From Incurvaria masculella (taxonomy: Eukaryota; Arthropoda; Insecta; Lepidoptera; Incurvariidae), in assembly GCA_946894095.1 (NCBI GenBank), contig OX335645.2, positions 15,027,001 to 15,091,000 of the forward strand: a stretch of DNA of 64,000 nt. Reading direction: 5' to 3'. Within the stretch, counting starts at the first letter, position 1. Every line of letters begins with the position of its first letter. A program made the position numbers and the translations under genes. The notes beneath the pieces are model-generated. The model made no database searches, was not told where the DNA came from, and saw only the letters and a program-made list of their open reading frames with translations. Shown here in pieces: positions 37,231 to 49,600 of this stretch.

Positions 37231-37781
37231 TGCCAACGCTTAAATATTCTCTGTTAATATTTTAAAATTAAAATTAATTTGAGTAAATAAATAAATTGTA
37301 GAGGCATAATATTGCATGCGTTTACAAACTGATTGATGGAATTGTCATCTGGCGTCGATTGTGTTTTTAATACCAGGCTGGAGTGCACCATCTTGTACCG
37401 TATTATAGTTAAGGTATGGCATCCTCTTTCTTCTTCAGGCGAAAAATAAGGACGGATATATTATAATTAAAAATGTTCACTAATCGGAGAAATCACGTAT
37501 GTTTTGTACGCACTAATCTCCAAATTCAATAAAATTTAGTGAATGTGTTAGGTTTGTTCCCGCTTAGGCTTTATATATTTATTCATTTTGTATCCCTTTT
37601 TTTTACGCGGAGCCGGGTACCGCAGATATTGATTGGAATATTGTTTTTACGGGTCTCGTTCCCGCGCCGCCTCGTACCCGCACCGGTCTAGCATGAATCA
37701 TTCTTAATACATTTATTTTTAATAACTATCAATGTCATCGTTATTGAATGTCATTTGTTGAATTGTTATTGTTTACATAAG
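37231..37781. promoter_or_regulatory. Inferred shared promoter of CFAP95 and RSPH10B, left part
   Basis: This is the upstream region of CFAP95 up to the LINE target site. Deleting the LINE and one target copy would leave about 0.6 kb between the CFAP95 and RSPH10B start codons, the usual geometry of a bidirectional promoter. I see no complete RFX X-box; only a half-site-like AGCAAC lies at the LINE edge (37780-37785). A dispersed-repeat fragment ('gcggagccgggtacc') lies near 37607. Confidence 0.4.
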
Positions 37782-37793
37782 CAACAATCATTG
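37782..37793. repeat. LINE target-site duplication, left copy
   Basis: CAACAATCATTG occurs here and at 43569-43580, precisely at the two ends of the LINE. Confidence 0.9.
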
Positions 37794-37954
37794 GAAAAAA
37801 ACAAATGCGAATCTGAGCTTGCCGTGCGGAATTTTCGTAAAAAATTGTGATTTTGATCGTGCATCGACAATACTTCAAGTTTTTACTGTCCGTTGTGATA
37901 AGTGCGTCGACACACATCGGGAATTGTATTGGTTAGTCCCAGCGGTGACATGAT

Positions 37955-39510
37955 ATGACCTCGAAAGAGCCTCCTGACTTGGACGACCCCGGAGGCCATC
38001 ATTTGCCTCTGGGGTTTGTTCTTGCCAAATCAAAACTCCACTCTCGGAGCAGTAATTCATTAAGCGATGAATTTAACACGCCTCCTGATCCGTCATGTTT
38101 CATAGAAGTCAGCAACAAATTTCAACTGTTGTCTGAAAATGATGAACCTCATTGTTCTGGGAAAAGAAAAAGAAAATCGAGACGCTTACAACCGAAAACA
38201 AAACACAATCCTATTGACTTGCATTCATCCAAATCCTCGATAGTTTCTTCCGAGATTGATAACCTGATAACCCTCCATCCAAGATTCCAACTCCTGGTCC
38301 TCCTCCACATCCTGCGACTGAAAATAAAGATAATAATGACTTGACAAGACTATACAATATATATGATAAGGGTCCCTTTATTGTTCATGCACAAAAAATT
38401 GAGTCAAATCCAACGTCTGGCACTACTCTAAATCCAATCACTTTTGGATTACTATTGCGTCAGAATAATATTACTCATATAAAACGAGATGGAATAAAAA
38501 ATATCGGTCGTAATAGAGTATCCATTGAGTTTGACACTTATGACGGGGCAAATCATTTCCTAGCTGAAAAATGTTTGTCAGAGAAAATGTTCAAAGCATT
38601 TATACCTACCTTTAATATTACTAAACTCGGCCTTGTAAAAGGTATCCCTCGTGATTGGTCAGTCGAAGAAATTTTGAAAGAAGTTCGCGTGCCTGATGGC
38701 TGTGGACCTGCCATTAAAGCCAGGCGCTTAAATTATAAAGTAAAACAAGAAGGCCCTCCGACTTGGAGGCCATCCGAGTCCGTCGTTTTAACTTTTGATG
38801 GTCAAAAACTTCCCAAGAGAGTATATGTTGTGAATACAAGCCTACCAGTTGATGTTTACGTCTATCCAACCATCCAATGTTTTAAATGTTGTCGTTTTGG
38901 GCACACCCGAACTCAATGTCGCTCCAAACCGAGGTGCTTCAAATGTGGTCAAGAACACCTTGGATCTACTTGCAATGTCGAAGATTCGTCAATTTCCTGC
39001 ATATCTTGTCATGGCAATCACTCTGCCATCAACAAAAATTGTCCAGAGTTTATGAGACAAACATTAATAAAAAGCAACATGGCTGAAAAATCTATATCGT
39101 ACGTTGAGGCTGCACGAGAAGTACCGACAGCTCGACGGTCGTATGCTAATGCGGTCTCAGCTCCATTGTCAAATATTCAACCTATAACTAAATCGTTTAA
39201 AAAAACTATTTTTTTGAAACCTAAACCGAGACCCTCACTTTCACCGGGATATAATGTTTCGGCCCACAATGCAATCATCAACGAATATACCCCCCCCTCT
39301 TCTAATGGTTGTGCCTTCCTCGATGAAGTCAATAGTCCTGCGACTGTTGACCAGATCAGCCAGTTGATTTCAATATTCATTAATTTGTTTCCTCCTAAAT
39401 CTTCTGTACCGTCCAACGTTGCCAAAAAAATTTCAGACATTTCACATATAATTCAAAATATGCTTAGTAATGAAGACTCTGTAGGTGAACTTCAGAGTAT
39501 TCAAAAGTAG
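37955..39510 (+). pseudogene. LINE ORF1 (gag-like), one frameshift
   Basis: ORF1 proteins of this class bind the element's RNA and form the particle with ORF2. The N-terminal part is open from the ATG at 37955 and leaves frame near 38262-38277, where GATAACCT is directly followed by GATAACCC. An 8-bp tandem duplication explains the shift, because the second frame is open from just beyond it to the stop at 39508-39510. Without those 8 bp the length is exactly 516 codons. The C-terminal half has three CCHC-type zinc knuckles: CFKCCRFGHTRTQC, CFKCGQEHLGSTC and CISCHGNHSAINKNC. Confidence 0.85.
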
Positions 39511-39625
39511 CCAATTCTAATTTGTGGTTTATTATTATTATTATTTATTTTTATATTTATATATATACATATATTTTATTATTATTATTTTTTTACTTTA
39601 AAATTTTTCATTTCTGAATATAAAA

Positions 39626-42600
39626 ATGGATTCCAAAATTTTACAATGGAATAGTAGAAGCATGTATCGTAAAAAATCTGAAATTTCTTATTTACTTAAT
39701 AAATACAATCCAATAGTGTTTGCTATTTCTGAAACATGGTTAAAAGCAGATCAAAGATTTAGAGTATCTAAATATATTACTCTCAGACATGACAGACCTG
39801 ACGGATGGGGTGGTGTCGCCCTACTTATAAATAATTCATACCCTTTCTCCTCCATTACCTTGCCCCCTTTTGGTGATAGTATGAATGCTGTTGCTGCCTG
39901 GGTGCAGGGTATAACTTTTCTATCCTTATACATTCCTAAACCATCTCCATCCATAGTTCATGAACTTAAAGCTCTCATATCGTCTCTTTCCAAGCCATTC
40001 ATTATATTAGGTGACTTTAACTGCAAACATGTAGTATGGGGATCTTCAATCAATGATAGCTTTGGCAATAAACTTATAGATATCATGGATGATCTTAATG
40101 TATGCCTATTGAATGATGGATCACCTACTCGTCGAGTCTCGCCTTATCAAAATGTTAGTGCCATAGACCTTACATTATGCTCCCCTGACATTGCTCAAAT
40201 ATCTTCATGGACGCCGTTATCCTCCACTCATGGTAGTGATCATTTTCCATTGCTTATTACCATTTTTGCCCATCATCAAGTACCACCTAAACGACAACCT
40301 TTACAAAAATATAAAGTTTGCAATGCCGATTGGTATACTTTCAAATCAATAGTAGACAAAAATGTCATGAACCTTGCTAAACCCTCCATAGAAAATCTCC
40401 AAATAACATATGCTAAATTTGTCGAGTCATTAATGGATGCAGCTGATAAATGCATCCCCTTAAAGAATTCTGCTTTAAACAAAAGGCCGTCTCCTCCTTG
40501 GTGGAATTCCGAATGCACAGGAGCTATAAAAAATAGGAAAAATGCGGAAAAAATATATACTGAAAATATGTCTGAAAAAATTTTTCTAGATCTTCGTAAG
40601 ATTCAAGCTCAAACATCTCGAACATTGAATGAAAAAAAAAAAGAAGGATGGCTCAATTTTTGCTCTTCTATTTCTCCCCAAACACCTCCCTCGATTGTAT
40701 GGAAAAATATTAAACGTTTTCGATCCGTTTTCAAAGACGTTCCTCCCTCAAAACCTATGTCTGATGTTTGGATTGAGGAATTTCTTAATAAATTGGCTCC
40801 ACCTACAATTCCCATGTTAACAGAAACTCCATTTCGATATGATTCATCATCATTTAATGATCATATGGATACTCCATATACTATACAGGAATTAAAACTC
40901 GTTCTAAGTCATGTTTCTGATTCCACTCCTGGAGTTGATGGTGTACCATATTCTTTCCTAAAATATTTAAATAATTATTCTTTGGAATATTTTCTAGAAC
41001 TGGTTAATCTCGCCATAGACTCTGGGGAAATTCCAAAATCCTGGAAAATTCAAATTATTGTTCCCATTTTAAAACCAAATAAAGACCCTAATTCTGGAAC
41101 TTCATACCGTCCCATAGCCTTATCGTCAGTTTTATCCAAAATAACTGAACATCTAATAAAGAATAGACTAGAGTGGTTTGTAGAAAATAAAGAATTATTG
41201 TCTAACACTCAGTTTGGATTCAGAAAAGGAAAAAGTACAATAGACAACCTTAGTATTTTCACAACAGATATTCGCCTCGCATTCAGCCGTGACGAGTCTG
41301 TCGTAGCAGCATTTTTAGACATTTCTGCTGCCTATGACAATGTTCAGCTACCAACTCTTAGACAAAAATTACATAATCTAAATATCCCTGAAAAAATTGT
41401 GCTTTTTATAAACAATTTACTTGTCCAAAGAACTATTGAGCTAAGAACTGACTATGGTCAATCATTGACACGGACTGTCTGGAAAGGTCTTCCGCAGGGC
41501 TCTGTTCTTAGTCCAATCCTATACAATCTTTATACTCATGACATTGATCGAAGTGTTAACCCTTTTTGTAGAGTTTTGCAATATGCTGACGACCTTCTTA
41601 TTTACATTGCCAGTAAGTCTTTCACTAATGCAGCCCAATCAATAAACACTTCAATAGAATCACTAAATAATTGGCTTTCAGTCCATGGATTAGAATTATC
41701 TGCAGCAAAAAGTAAAATTGTCACTTTCACCAGGAGACGGGCAATTCCAAACTTCATCATCAATAGTCATGGTTCCCAAATTCCACATGAAAATAAGATA
41801 AAATTTTTAGGTGTAATATTAGATGCAAAAATGACAGGTGTACCCCACATGAAGTTAATTTCTGAAAAATGTGAAAAAAATATTAATATAATCAGATCCC
41901 TCGCTGGCGCATGGTGGGGAGCTCACCCATATTCCCTGAAACTCATTTACAATGCTCTTATTCGAAGCCATCTTGATTATGGTACTTTTCTGTTTGAACC
42001 TGCTAATTGCAAAGCCTTGAATAACCTTAACTTGATTCAGTCTAAATGTCTCAGAATCATTACAGGTGCGATGAAGTCGTCCCCAATTAATACTTTGCAA
42101 GTTGAGTGTGTAGATCCCCCTTTACATCTACGAAGACAATATCTCTCTGACAGATATCTATGCAGAGCAATTCAGTTTTCTAAACATCCCATAATTCCCA
42201 AGTTACAACTACTATCGACATACACGCTGAACAAAAAATTCTGGGAGAACAAAGTCTCTCCCAGATTAGTTAAAAGTTACCGCAAATTTCGTAACTTAAA
42301 AGCTCCTACATATAGATCTGAAACTCTTCCCTTATTTGAAACACCATATGAAGCTTTGGTTCATTCTCCTACAGTTCTTACTCACATCGGTATTGACAAA
42401 GAAACTCCTGCTGCTAATGCAAAATTTAACGCTTGGATTCAAGAAAAATACCCAAATTGGCATATTATATACACCGATGCTTCAAAACTATCCTTGGATG
42501 GTAGTGTAGGCTCAGCTTTCTTTTATCAAAATCTCAATTTGGTTTGTAAGATGAAAAGTCCAACAGAAGCTTCAGTTTACACAGGGGAGGTGTTTGCAAT

Positions 42601-43336
42601 TCTTGTAGCATTACAATTCATTGAACGCAATACATTCTTGAAAAATATCCTTATACTGTCTGACTCGAAGAGCACTCTGCAATCAATTCTTCAAAACCCT
42701 TTCAAAAGTCGAATTCATAATCCTTTAATTATGCAAATTAGACATTTATTATATGATTTTTTTATAAATCATATTGACATAGTAATAGCTTGGATACCAG
42801 GACACCATGATATAGCTGGAAATGTCATTGCGGATGAATGTGCAAAAGACGCTGTAATAAGAGGAGATAAAACTGTTTATAAAAACTATTGTTATGACCT
42901 TGCATGCCTACCTAAAGTACAGCTTACTCACACATGGCAAAGATCATGAAAAAGATCTAGCGAACACAAAGGCAGGTATTACTCAAAAATTCAACCAGAT
43001 ATTCCAGCCAAACCATGGTTCTTCAAAGTAAAATTAAATAAAGTAGAGACATCAATCATATGTAGATTAAGAATTGGCCACATATGCTCTCCAGTTCATC
43101 TTACTAAACTTCGAATAAAAGATTCATCATTATGTGAATGTGGTCTAGATGAGGGCACTGCTGATCATATACTTCTTGCATGTCCTCTACATGACAAATC
43201 CACTCCGATTTATAGTAATTTATCAAAACTAAAAATACCTTTGCCCACTAATGTTCAAACTCTCCTTGCTACCTTTAACATCTCTCTGTTAAGAATAATA
43301 GCTTCATTTATTAAAGCGAATAAAATTAAACTATGA
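39626..43336 (+). pseudogene. LINE ORF2 (APE, reverse transcriptase, RNase H), one internal stop
   Basis: ORF2 cuts the target and copies the element RNA into DNA. The frame is open for 1,107 residues, meets a single TGA at 42947-42949, and then continues in the same frame to the TGA at 43334-43336. The N-terminal AP endonuclease shows QWNSRSM, SETWL, GDFNCKHVVWGS and GSDHFPL. The reverse transcriptase has SYRPIALSS (about residue 493), QFGFRKGKST, FLDISAAYDNV, GLPQGSVLSPILYN and the active site YADD at about 653-656. The RNase H has YTDAS, TGEVFAIL, LSDSKST and WIPGHHDIAGN. The C-terminal zinc-finger-like CECGLDEGTADHILLAC lies after the internal stop, so it would be lost. Confidence 0.92.
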
Positions 43337-43568
43337 AAGAATAAAAAGAAATAAGTATATGTAAATATATTGGCACAAATATCTATCATTTCACTAACGA
43401 AGCATTTCAATGAAATTTAAGCTTACCTTTAACTGAGACTAAATATGCATGAAAAAACGACAATGAGCATATGTCAAAACTTGACACTGGCAGAATGAAC
43501 CTCAGCTGAGACCAGTTGCCACAGAGTGGGTTTGATCCTCTCTATAAAGAAGAAGAAGAAGAAGAAGA

Positions 43569-43580
43569 CAACAATCATTG
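43569..43580. repeat. LINE target-site duplication, right copy
   Basis: This second CAACAATCATTG directly follows the (AAG)n tail. Only 24 bp separate it from the RSPH10B start codon. Confidence 0.9.
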
Positions 43581-43604
43581 ACGTAGAAAATCTCATTGGC
43601 ACCC

Positions 43605-46600
43605 ATGTATTATCTAGATTCTCGATTAAACGTAAAGAGGAGGGACAGCTCCTTCTTACGCAGTCCCGAACCCTTGTGGGAGGAGAATGACTCCCCATCT
43701 TTAGCAGTCATAAAGCTCGGTTCGGCGACCACTCACTTGACCAGCATATCTGAGCATTCCGTGCCGGAGAAGCATAAGAACAAAATATCAGTTGAACAGC
43801 AGCTAATTACTTCGCTTTTTGAATCAATGCTGGGCGCAATAGTGAAGTCTTGGACTGTTGTGGACAACCAAATAGATGCCAAAGAAACAGCTCCCATCAT
43901 CAGTGAAATGGGTCTCGTGCCACGAAAAGGGAAAAAAACAAGTAGGTCGAAATGTTTTAAATGTTTAAACTATGGAGCGGCTCGTAGCACGGAGGCGCGG
44001 AGACTGGCTTTCCATTCCAGAGGTCATAAGATCGATCCCCTGTCCTGCCTTCTCTTTCTGGGTTGGATAGTGCATTTCGTCACGAATGGTTCGGAATCCA
44101 TGTGAAACTGTAGTCCCTTACTAGGTGGTAGGGTTAATCCCGCCCACCGGATACCATTGCATTGGATTAAAAGATGGACTAATCCGGACAATTTCCAGTT
44201 CAATGTAGCCGTGCTTTTAAAATAAAGGCAGAAACCTAATTCCAGACCTCATGTGTTGGTTTAAAATCATGACGGTGGTGGGTGGATATTAGCCATCAAA
44301 TCACCTCTGTCGTGGTAGGACATACAAAAATTGTGCGTTAAAAATATAATAAAATTTTCAGCACCGAAAAGTGGCAAGGCCCGCAGCCGGACAAAGCTAC
44401 AATCAGGCATGTCCTCCTCGCAGGCAGTACTGAGTGTCAAGCCGCTGCCAAGCGTGTGGTGGAACGGACAAGATGAGAAAGCTAGAATTCAGTTCCACAA
44501 CGGGAACACATACGAGGGAAACATTTCAATGAAATGCATGCACGGAGAAGGGAAGTTTGAATGGGCATCCGGTGCTAGATACATGGTGATCTTCCTTGTG
44601 TATAAGTAGGAAGCAAATATTGCAACACGGTCTGACGTTTGCATCGTGCATCGCGAGCATGGAGAGACGGGAGAATCGATCGAAACTCATTCGTATGGCG
44701 CATGGCGGCAGCGTTGCCACGAGTTAACCAAAACGTCTAAGGGTATTTTTCGCCTACTGCTGATTAGCTTACATACAAGCAAATTTCGGTTCTTCCATGC
44801 TCGCTGATTCAGTCATTGCGGTTAGAGGGCGATGTTATCACCGTCTGCGCCGCCGCCGTGTGTATTTTGCGCTTGCACGCGGACTGTACTGCATCCATCA
44901 AGACACAAACATCCCGCAAACATAGTATTCCGGGAGGTCACGACATGTTTGGTCACGATAAGGTAAATGGCTGAATCTGGGTTCACATGTTAGAAACCAA
45001 CCCGCTGATGCTAGTTATGTCTGTCTGCGCCATAGACCTAGCATGCGCGCGCAATCCTATTTCTATGGTCTGCGCCAAGTGGTTGCGTTATCTAGATTGG
45101 CTATATAAAATAGATACTGGTATGTACCTGCTGATGAATATACTGATTGTCTAGAAATATTGATACCTTCTAATTATACAACAATAACCAGTCGGTTTTT
45201 TAATTAAATACTTAAATATATCTAAAGTTATATCTTTAACCTTAATCGCCTATAACTACGAAATGCAACCGAACATTTCTTCAGTTTTGGTATTGCTAAG
45301 CAAGTATGTACTAATACTTTCATGCTTCTTTATTTGCAGCCATTTACCTTATCATTTATATTTGTTCTCACCATAACTACTTTTTCAGGCACCTTTTCTA
45401 CGTAAGGCTACCACTTGGCGCAGGCAGACTGACACATTTACCTTCGGAGGGTTGGTCTCTATCCGTTGAAACCAGTTTCAGCCATTAACATTATGGTTAC
45501 CATTTTTGTCGCGACCTCCTTGTCTATAGACCATGTCAGGATAAAGTGTTTTCCTCACAACTTATTTGCAGGGCAGTTTCTTTTCCAATGAACTACGAGG
45601 CCGAGGCGTCCTCGAATGGCGTAATCAGACGTGGTACGAAGGAAGTTTCGTAGGCAACGTGCGTCACGGATACGGGATGTTCGTCAACTCTCGAGAACGG
45701 TTGTCCTATATTGGTAATTGGCACTGTGGGACCAAAGATGGACAAGGAATTATTTGTTATTCAAGCAACGACTTGTACGACGGCACCTGGGAACAGGTTT
45801 GCAACTCCAACTGGTTCGTTACGTGTATCGCGTGTTGTCGGACTGATGAGCACTATTTATTGTTTTTTTTCTTTCAATAACTTCAGCAATGACTGGTGGT
45901 CGAACGTTTTTTATTTACTATTTCTTGTAAAACAAAAGTGATGAAGACGTTTATGCCCATCTATTTAGATAGTCACATTTGATGCATTTTCGTGTCTACA
46001 TGTGATGCAGGGAAAAATGACTATGATGTAACGTTAATTACTCCCATGGTTATTTTTATATTGTAAATGGTTTTCATGACTCACCGTGTTTGCGATTTAT
46101 CACACAGCTCACGGATAGACTGACGCGAAACGTAGGGAGAAAATCGCCAACATGGTGAGTCCCGAAAACCATTTACAATGTCTACGATATTGTGGTCTTT
46201 CATATGGATGGGTAAATACCACACAACTACCGTTATGATATTAGCCCAATACACCACATTCACACAGGTGCCATGCCAGGACCTTTCCGTTATGAGCACG
46301 GCTACATTGAACTGGATAGAAAACACGGACAATTTTTCATTGCCGCTTCGATCATCTTTTCATCCAATGCGATGTCGCGGGGAACGGGACCTACAGTTTC
46401 ACATGCGTTCCGAACCATAGAGCATGTCGCATTTGTGACGAAGTGCACTTATCCAACTCAGAAAGAGAAAGAAAGTGGTGCAAGGGGCGAGGATTTGAGC
46501 CCAGACCTCTGGTATGCTAGGCAAGTCCCCGCGCCACTACGCTAGAGCCGCTCACTGGTATCCGCTTCTTCCCTCGATGCCGATCTTAGCTATTCTAATA

Positions 46601-49600
46601 GAGCGGTACCGACATTTTTATCTAGCCAAAACATTTTCTAAAAATCGTGTTAGATATTGTTCTGTAATATGTGTATAAGAATACTTATTTGTAGATTGTA
46701 GTCCACCTCTGAATGACCTGCCTGAGCGTATAACACTTCGTTAGAAAACAGAAAATCTTGCCCATCACTCCCACCGTTATTGTGCCTACCTACCTTATTA
46801 TGATAGATACTCACATTGTTGCAGAACGTACGTCAGGGTTTCGGTAAAAGAGAATACAGTGCAACAAGTGGCTACCAAGGAATCTGGAATAATTATATCA
46901 GACAGGGGCAAGGTTTTATGATATGGCCAAATCAAGATGTGAGTAATGTAGTTTTAATTAAGAGGCCTACATTCGCGGTGACGGAAAAATTGCCCCTGCC
47001 TCGTTTTTATGTAATTTTTTAAATATAATATGCTCTACAAGAGTTTACTTTTCGAAGAAAATTCACAATCCACCCTGAGAATAAAACTGCACTGACCACA
47101 AAAGCGACATGGTTTAGGTTTTTTTTTAAAGGGCTTATTGGTGGCGCGGGTAGGTCGCTGGACACAGCCATAGATTAAGCGAAGACATTATGGCCTAACC
47201 ACTCATTTTAGCGAAAGTTCGCGACCTGCTATTTTATGCAGCCGTGCAATATAAGGAAGGTCATGGAATGATACAGATCCCATGTGGTAGATGCCACCAT
47301 AACATACCTTAACAATTCATAGTGAAATTGCAGTCTCAGAAACGAACTGGAAGGTTTTTAACCATGTAATTTATAGCTGGCCTTTTAGAGGTATGCGCTC
47401 ATGAGGTATAAGGCTCCCGAAGACGAGCGAAGAGATGGCTAAATAGGGCCTGGTCCACTGCTGCGTAGGGGTTCAGCGGCAACCTTTACTAGGGCTGCAG
47501 GCGATGGCCAATGTACGATTAAGGGTCACAAATGTAAACAGTAACTAATGTTATGGCAAGATGACGTTATTTTCTCTTCCATTATAACAAAATCTCAATA
47601 GTGTTGTTCGTTCCCATGCAATTAACATGTATCGTCACCATAATAGTTTTTTTGTTGAAGAATCACCTCCAGAAACAACTCTAGTCCACACATGCACATA
47701 ATTGTATTATATTTCCAACTTAAGCTTTTTGTACATTCAAACGTTACAGTATTACAATGGTGAATGGAAGGACGGTGTCATGTCGGGGCATGGGTTATAT
47801 GTGTGGAATATCTGTGCAAATAGAACCATGTCTATACCTTCGGAAAAAGGCGTACAATGGTTACTGGAAAAATGGCAAGCGGCACGGCCACGGCTATCTT
47901 CGGTTAGGTTTTTCAAATGGTTTACATTACAAGGGTAATTTCAATGAAAATATGAAACACGGCAAGGGCACACTAGTTACGGGCGAGGGGTTCATCATGC
48001 AAAGCGAACAATTGTTTCTCAATGATAACCTGGCCTCAGGAAGAAGTGAAAATGAAGGCAACTCTAGTACCGTGGATGTGACGAGTGTGCGGCAGGCACA
48101 ATTTCAAATGTTCAATGGAAGTGTTGATCTATGGTATCACATTGACCAAACTTTGAAAGGAATTGACGGACGTGATAAGATACAAGATCAAATTGTTGAC
48201 ACATATATCACCGCTTGCAAAAATCGTGGCAGGACCACCTACAACATCAGTCAGCAAAAAAAAATCAATGTATGCGATGTTGAGCCTTTTAATGTAAACT
48301 TTGAATATAAGGCATTGCAGAAAGCAATTAGATGTTATGAAACGGATTTAAAGAACATCTATTATAAGTATGCCACGGTGTGCAACACTACGGAAATACA
48401 AGTTACGCCTATACTTATACGTCTATTTTTGTGGCAAATGTATTATGATTGCAAAGTCCATGAAAAGGGTTTAACATTGGGAGAAATAGACAACATGCTT
48501 TATTCGAATCCAGCATGGCTCATACAAACGATTCACGATCCTTTTGAGAGAATATACTATTGGCAGTATGTGCATAGCATGATTGCAGTTTCGAGTAAGC
48601 TGTACTTTAAAAATCATCTACCCAGTGAAAAATGCGATGCTATGTTAGCATCTGGATTCAGAAAGTTTATGACTGACGATATTCTTCTTCACGTAGGCAT
48701 TACGAGAGGTAAATATTAGAAAGCCTTGTCATTACTTTACGTAAAACAATAAGGATCGGAGGAGCCTATGTCTCAAATGGTCTTTGATTGATATTTATAC
48801 CCTCGTTCCTCCTAATATGATTTCCTTTTTATTATTATTTGCTAAATTATAAGTACCTACCTTCATCAACCCCAGCAAGCAACTCAATAGGATTATTATT
48901 TTTTTCCAACAATCTACACATATTGGACATACTTATCAGTATCAGTGTACAGAATACATATATGTTGTTCCCTACTTACAATAATCGACTAAAACTATGA
49001 TTACCTATATTCATAGTTGAGTAAGCTTTACTCGCGAAGAAGGCTTTACTCTATGAATTCAATAATTAAGTACACAAAATAGATTCAAATAACGAACGAA
49101 TTAAATGTTATTTAGAGGTGAGGGGGTGCTGCGAATAAGGCCTTTTACCGAATTTTACTCCTTTTCAATTCCCTTATTTATTTTGCCAGGTGTGTCCTTG
49201 GCAACATGCATGGCGTACATTCCTCTGAACTCTATGTACAAACTTTACAAGAGCATTGGGGAGCCGCACACTATCAGAGATTTCTTAATGGCCACTAGGT
49301 ATCCACCTCACTGGACGCATCTGCGCCAACCTGCACCCGAAGATACTCCAGACGAAGAGCTCGTCTTTGGAAGCAACGCTTTCCTCATTGGGGATCAAAT
49401 TGCTTTTGTTACTGGTGAGTAAAACCCTCGACGTGCACCAATCGTCTACTTTTTAGTTACTTATGCGCAGCAAATTATTTTTGAATACATTCAATATTAA
49501 CAGTTTTATCCGTGCCAAACAGTTTTTTATAAAACGCTCCGCCAATAGCACCGTGGTTATAATATTTTTAATCGGCAGTAATGACAGACTGCATAGCAGA

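Larger units (their letters stand above)
37794..43568 (+). mobile_element. Nearly full-length I-type non-LTR retrotransposon (LINE)
   Basis: This 5,775-bp element is in the same orientation as RSPH10B. It has a 5' UTR (37794-37954), ORF1 with zinc knuckles, a 115-bp AT-rich gap, ORF2 with endonuclease, reverse transcriptase and RNase H, a short 3' UTR, and an (AAG)n tail at 43547-43568. The 12-bp direct repeat CAACAATCATTG flanks both ends, which fixes the boundaries and shows insertion by target-primed reverse transcription. An ORF2 carrying RNase H, with a simple-repeat tail in place of poly(A), points to the I group rather than Jockey/CR1. Each ORF is interrupted once, so the copy is recent but probably no longer autonomous. 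Confidence 0.93.

Noticed and set aside
46470..46553. A tRNA gene on the minus strand
   Set aside because: A- and B-box-like strings are present, but no cloverleaf stems can be drawn and the body continues into the SINE.
47757..48719. A separate 320-codon gene starting at 47757
   Set aside because: Its first roughly 20 codons are out of frame with a clear MORN unit. It is the shifted second half of RSPH10B exon 5, not a gene of its own.
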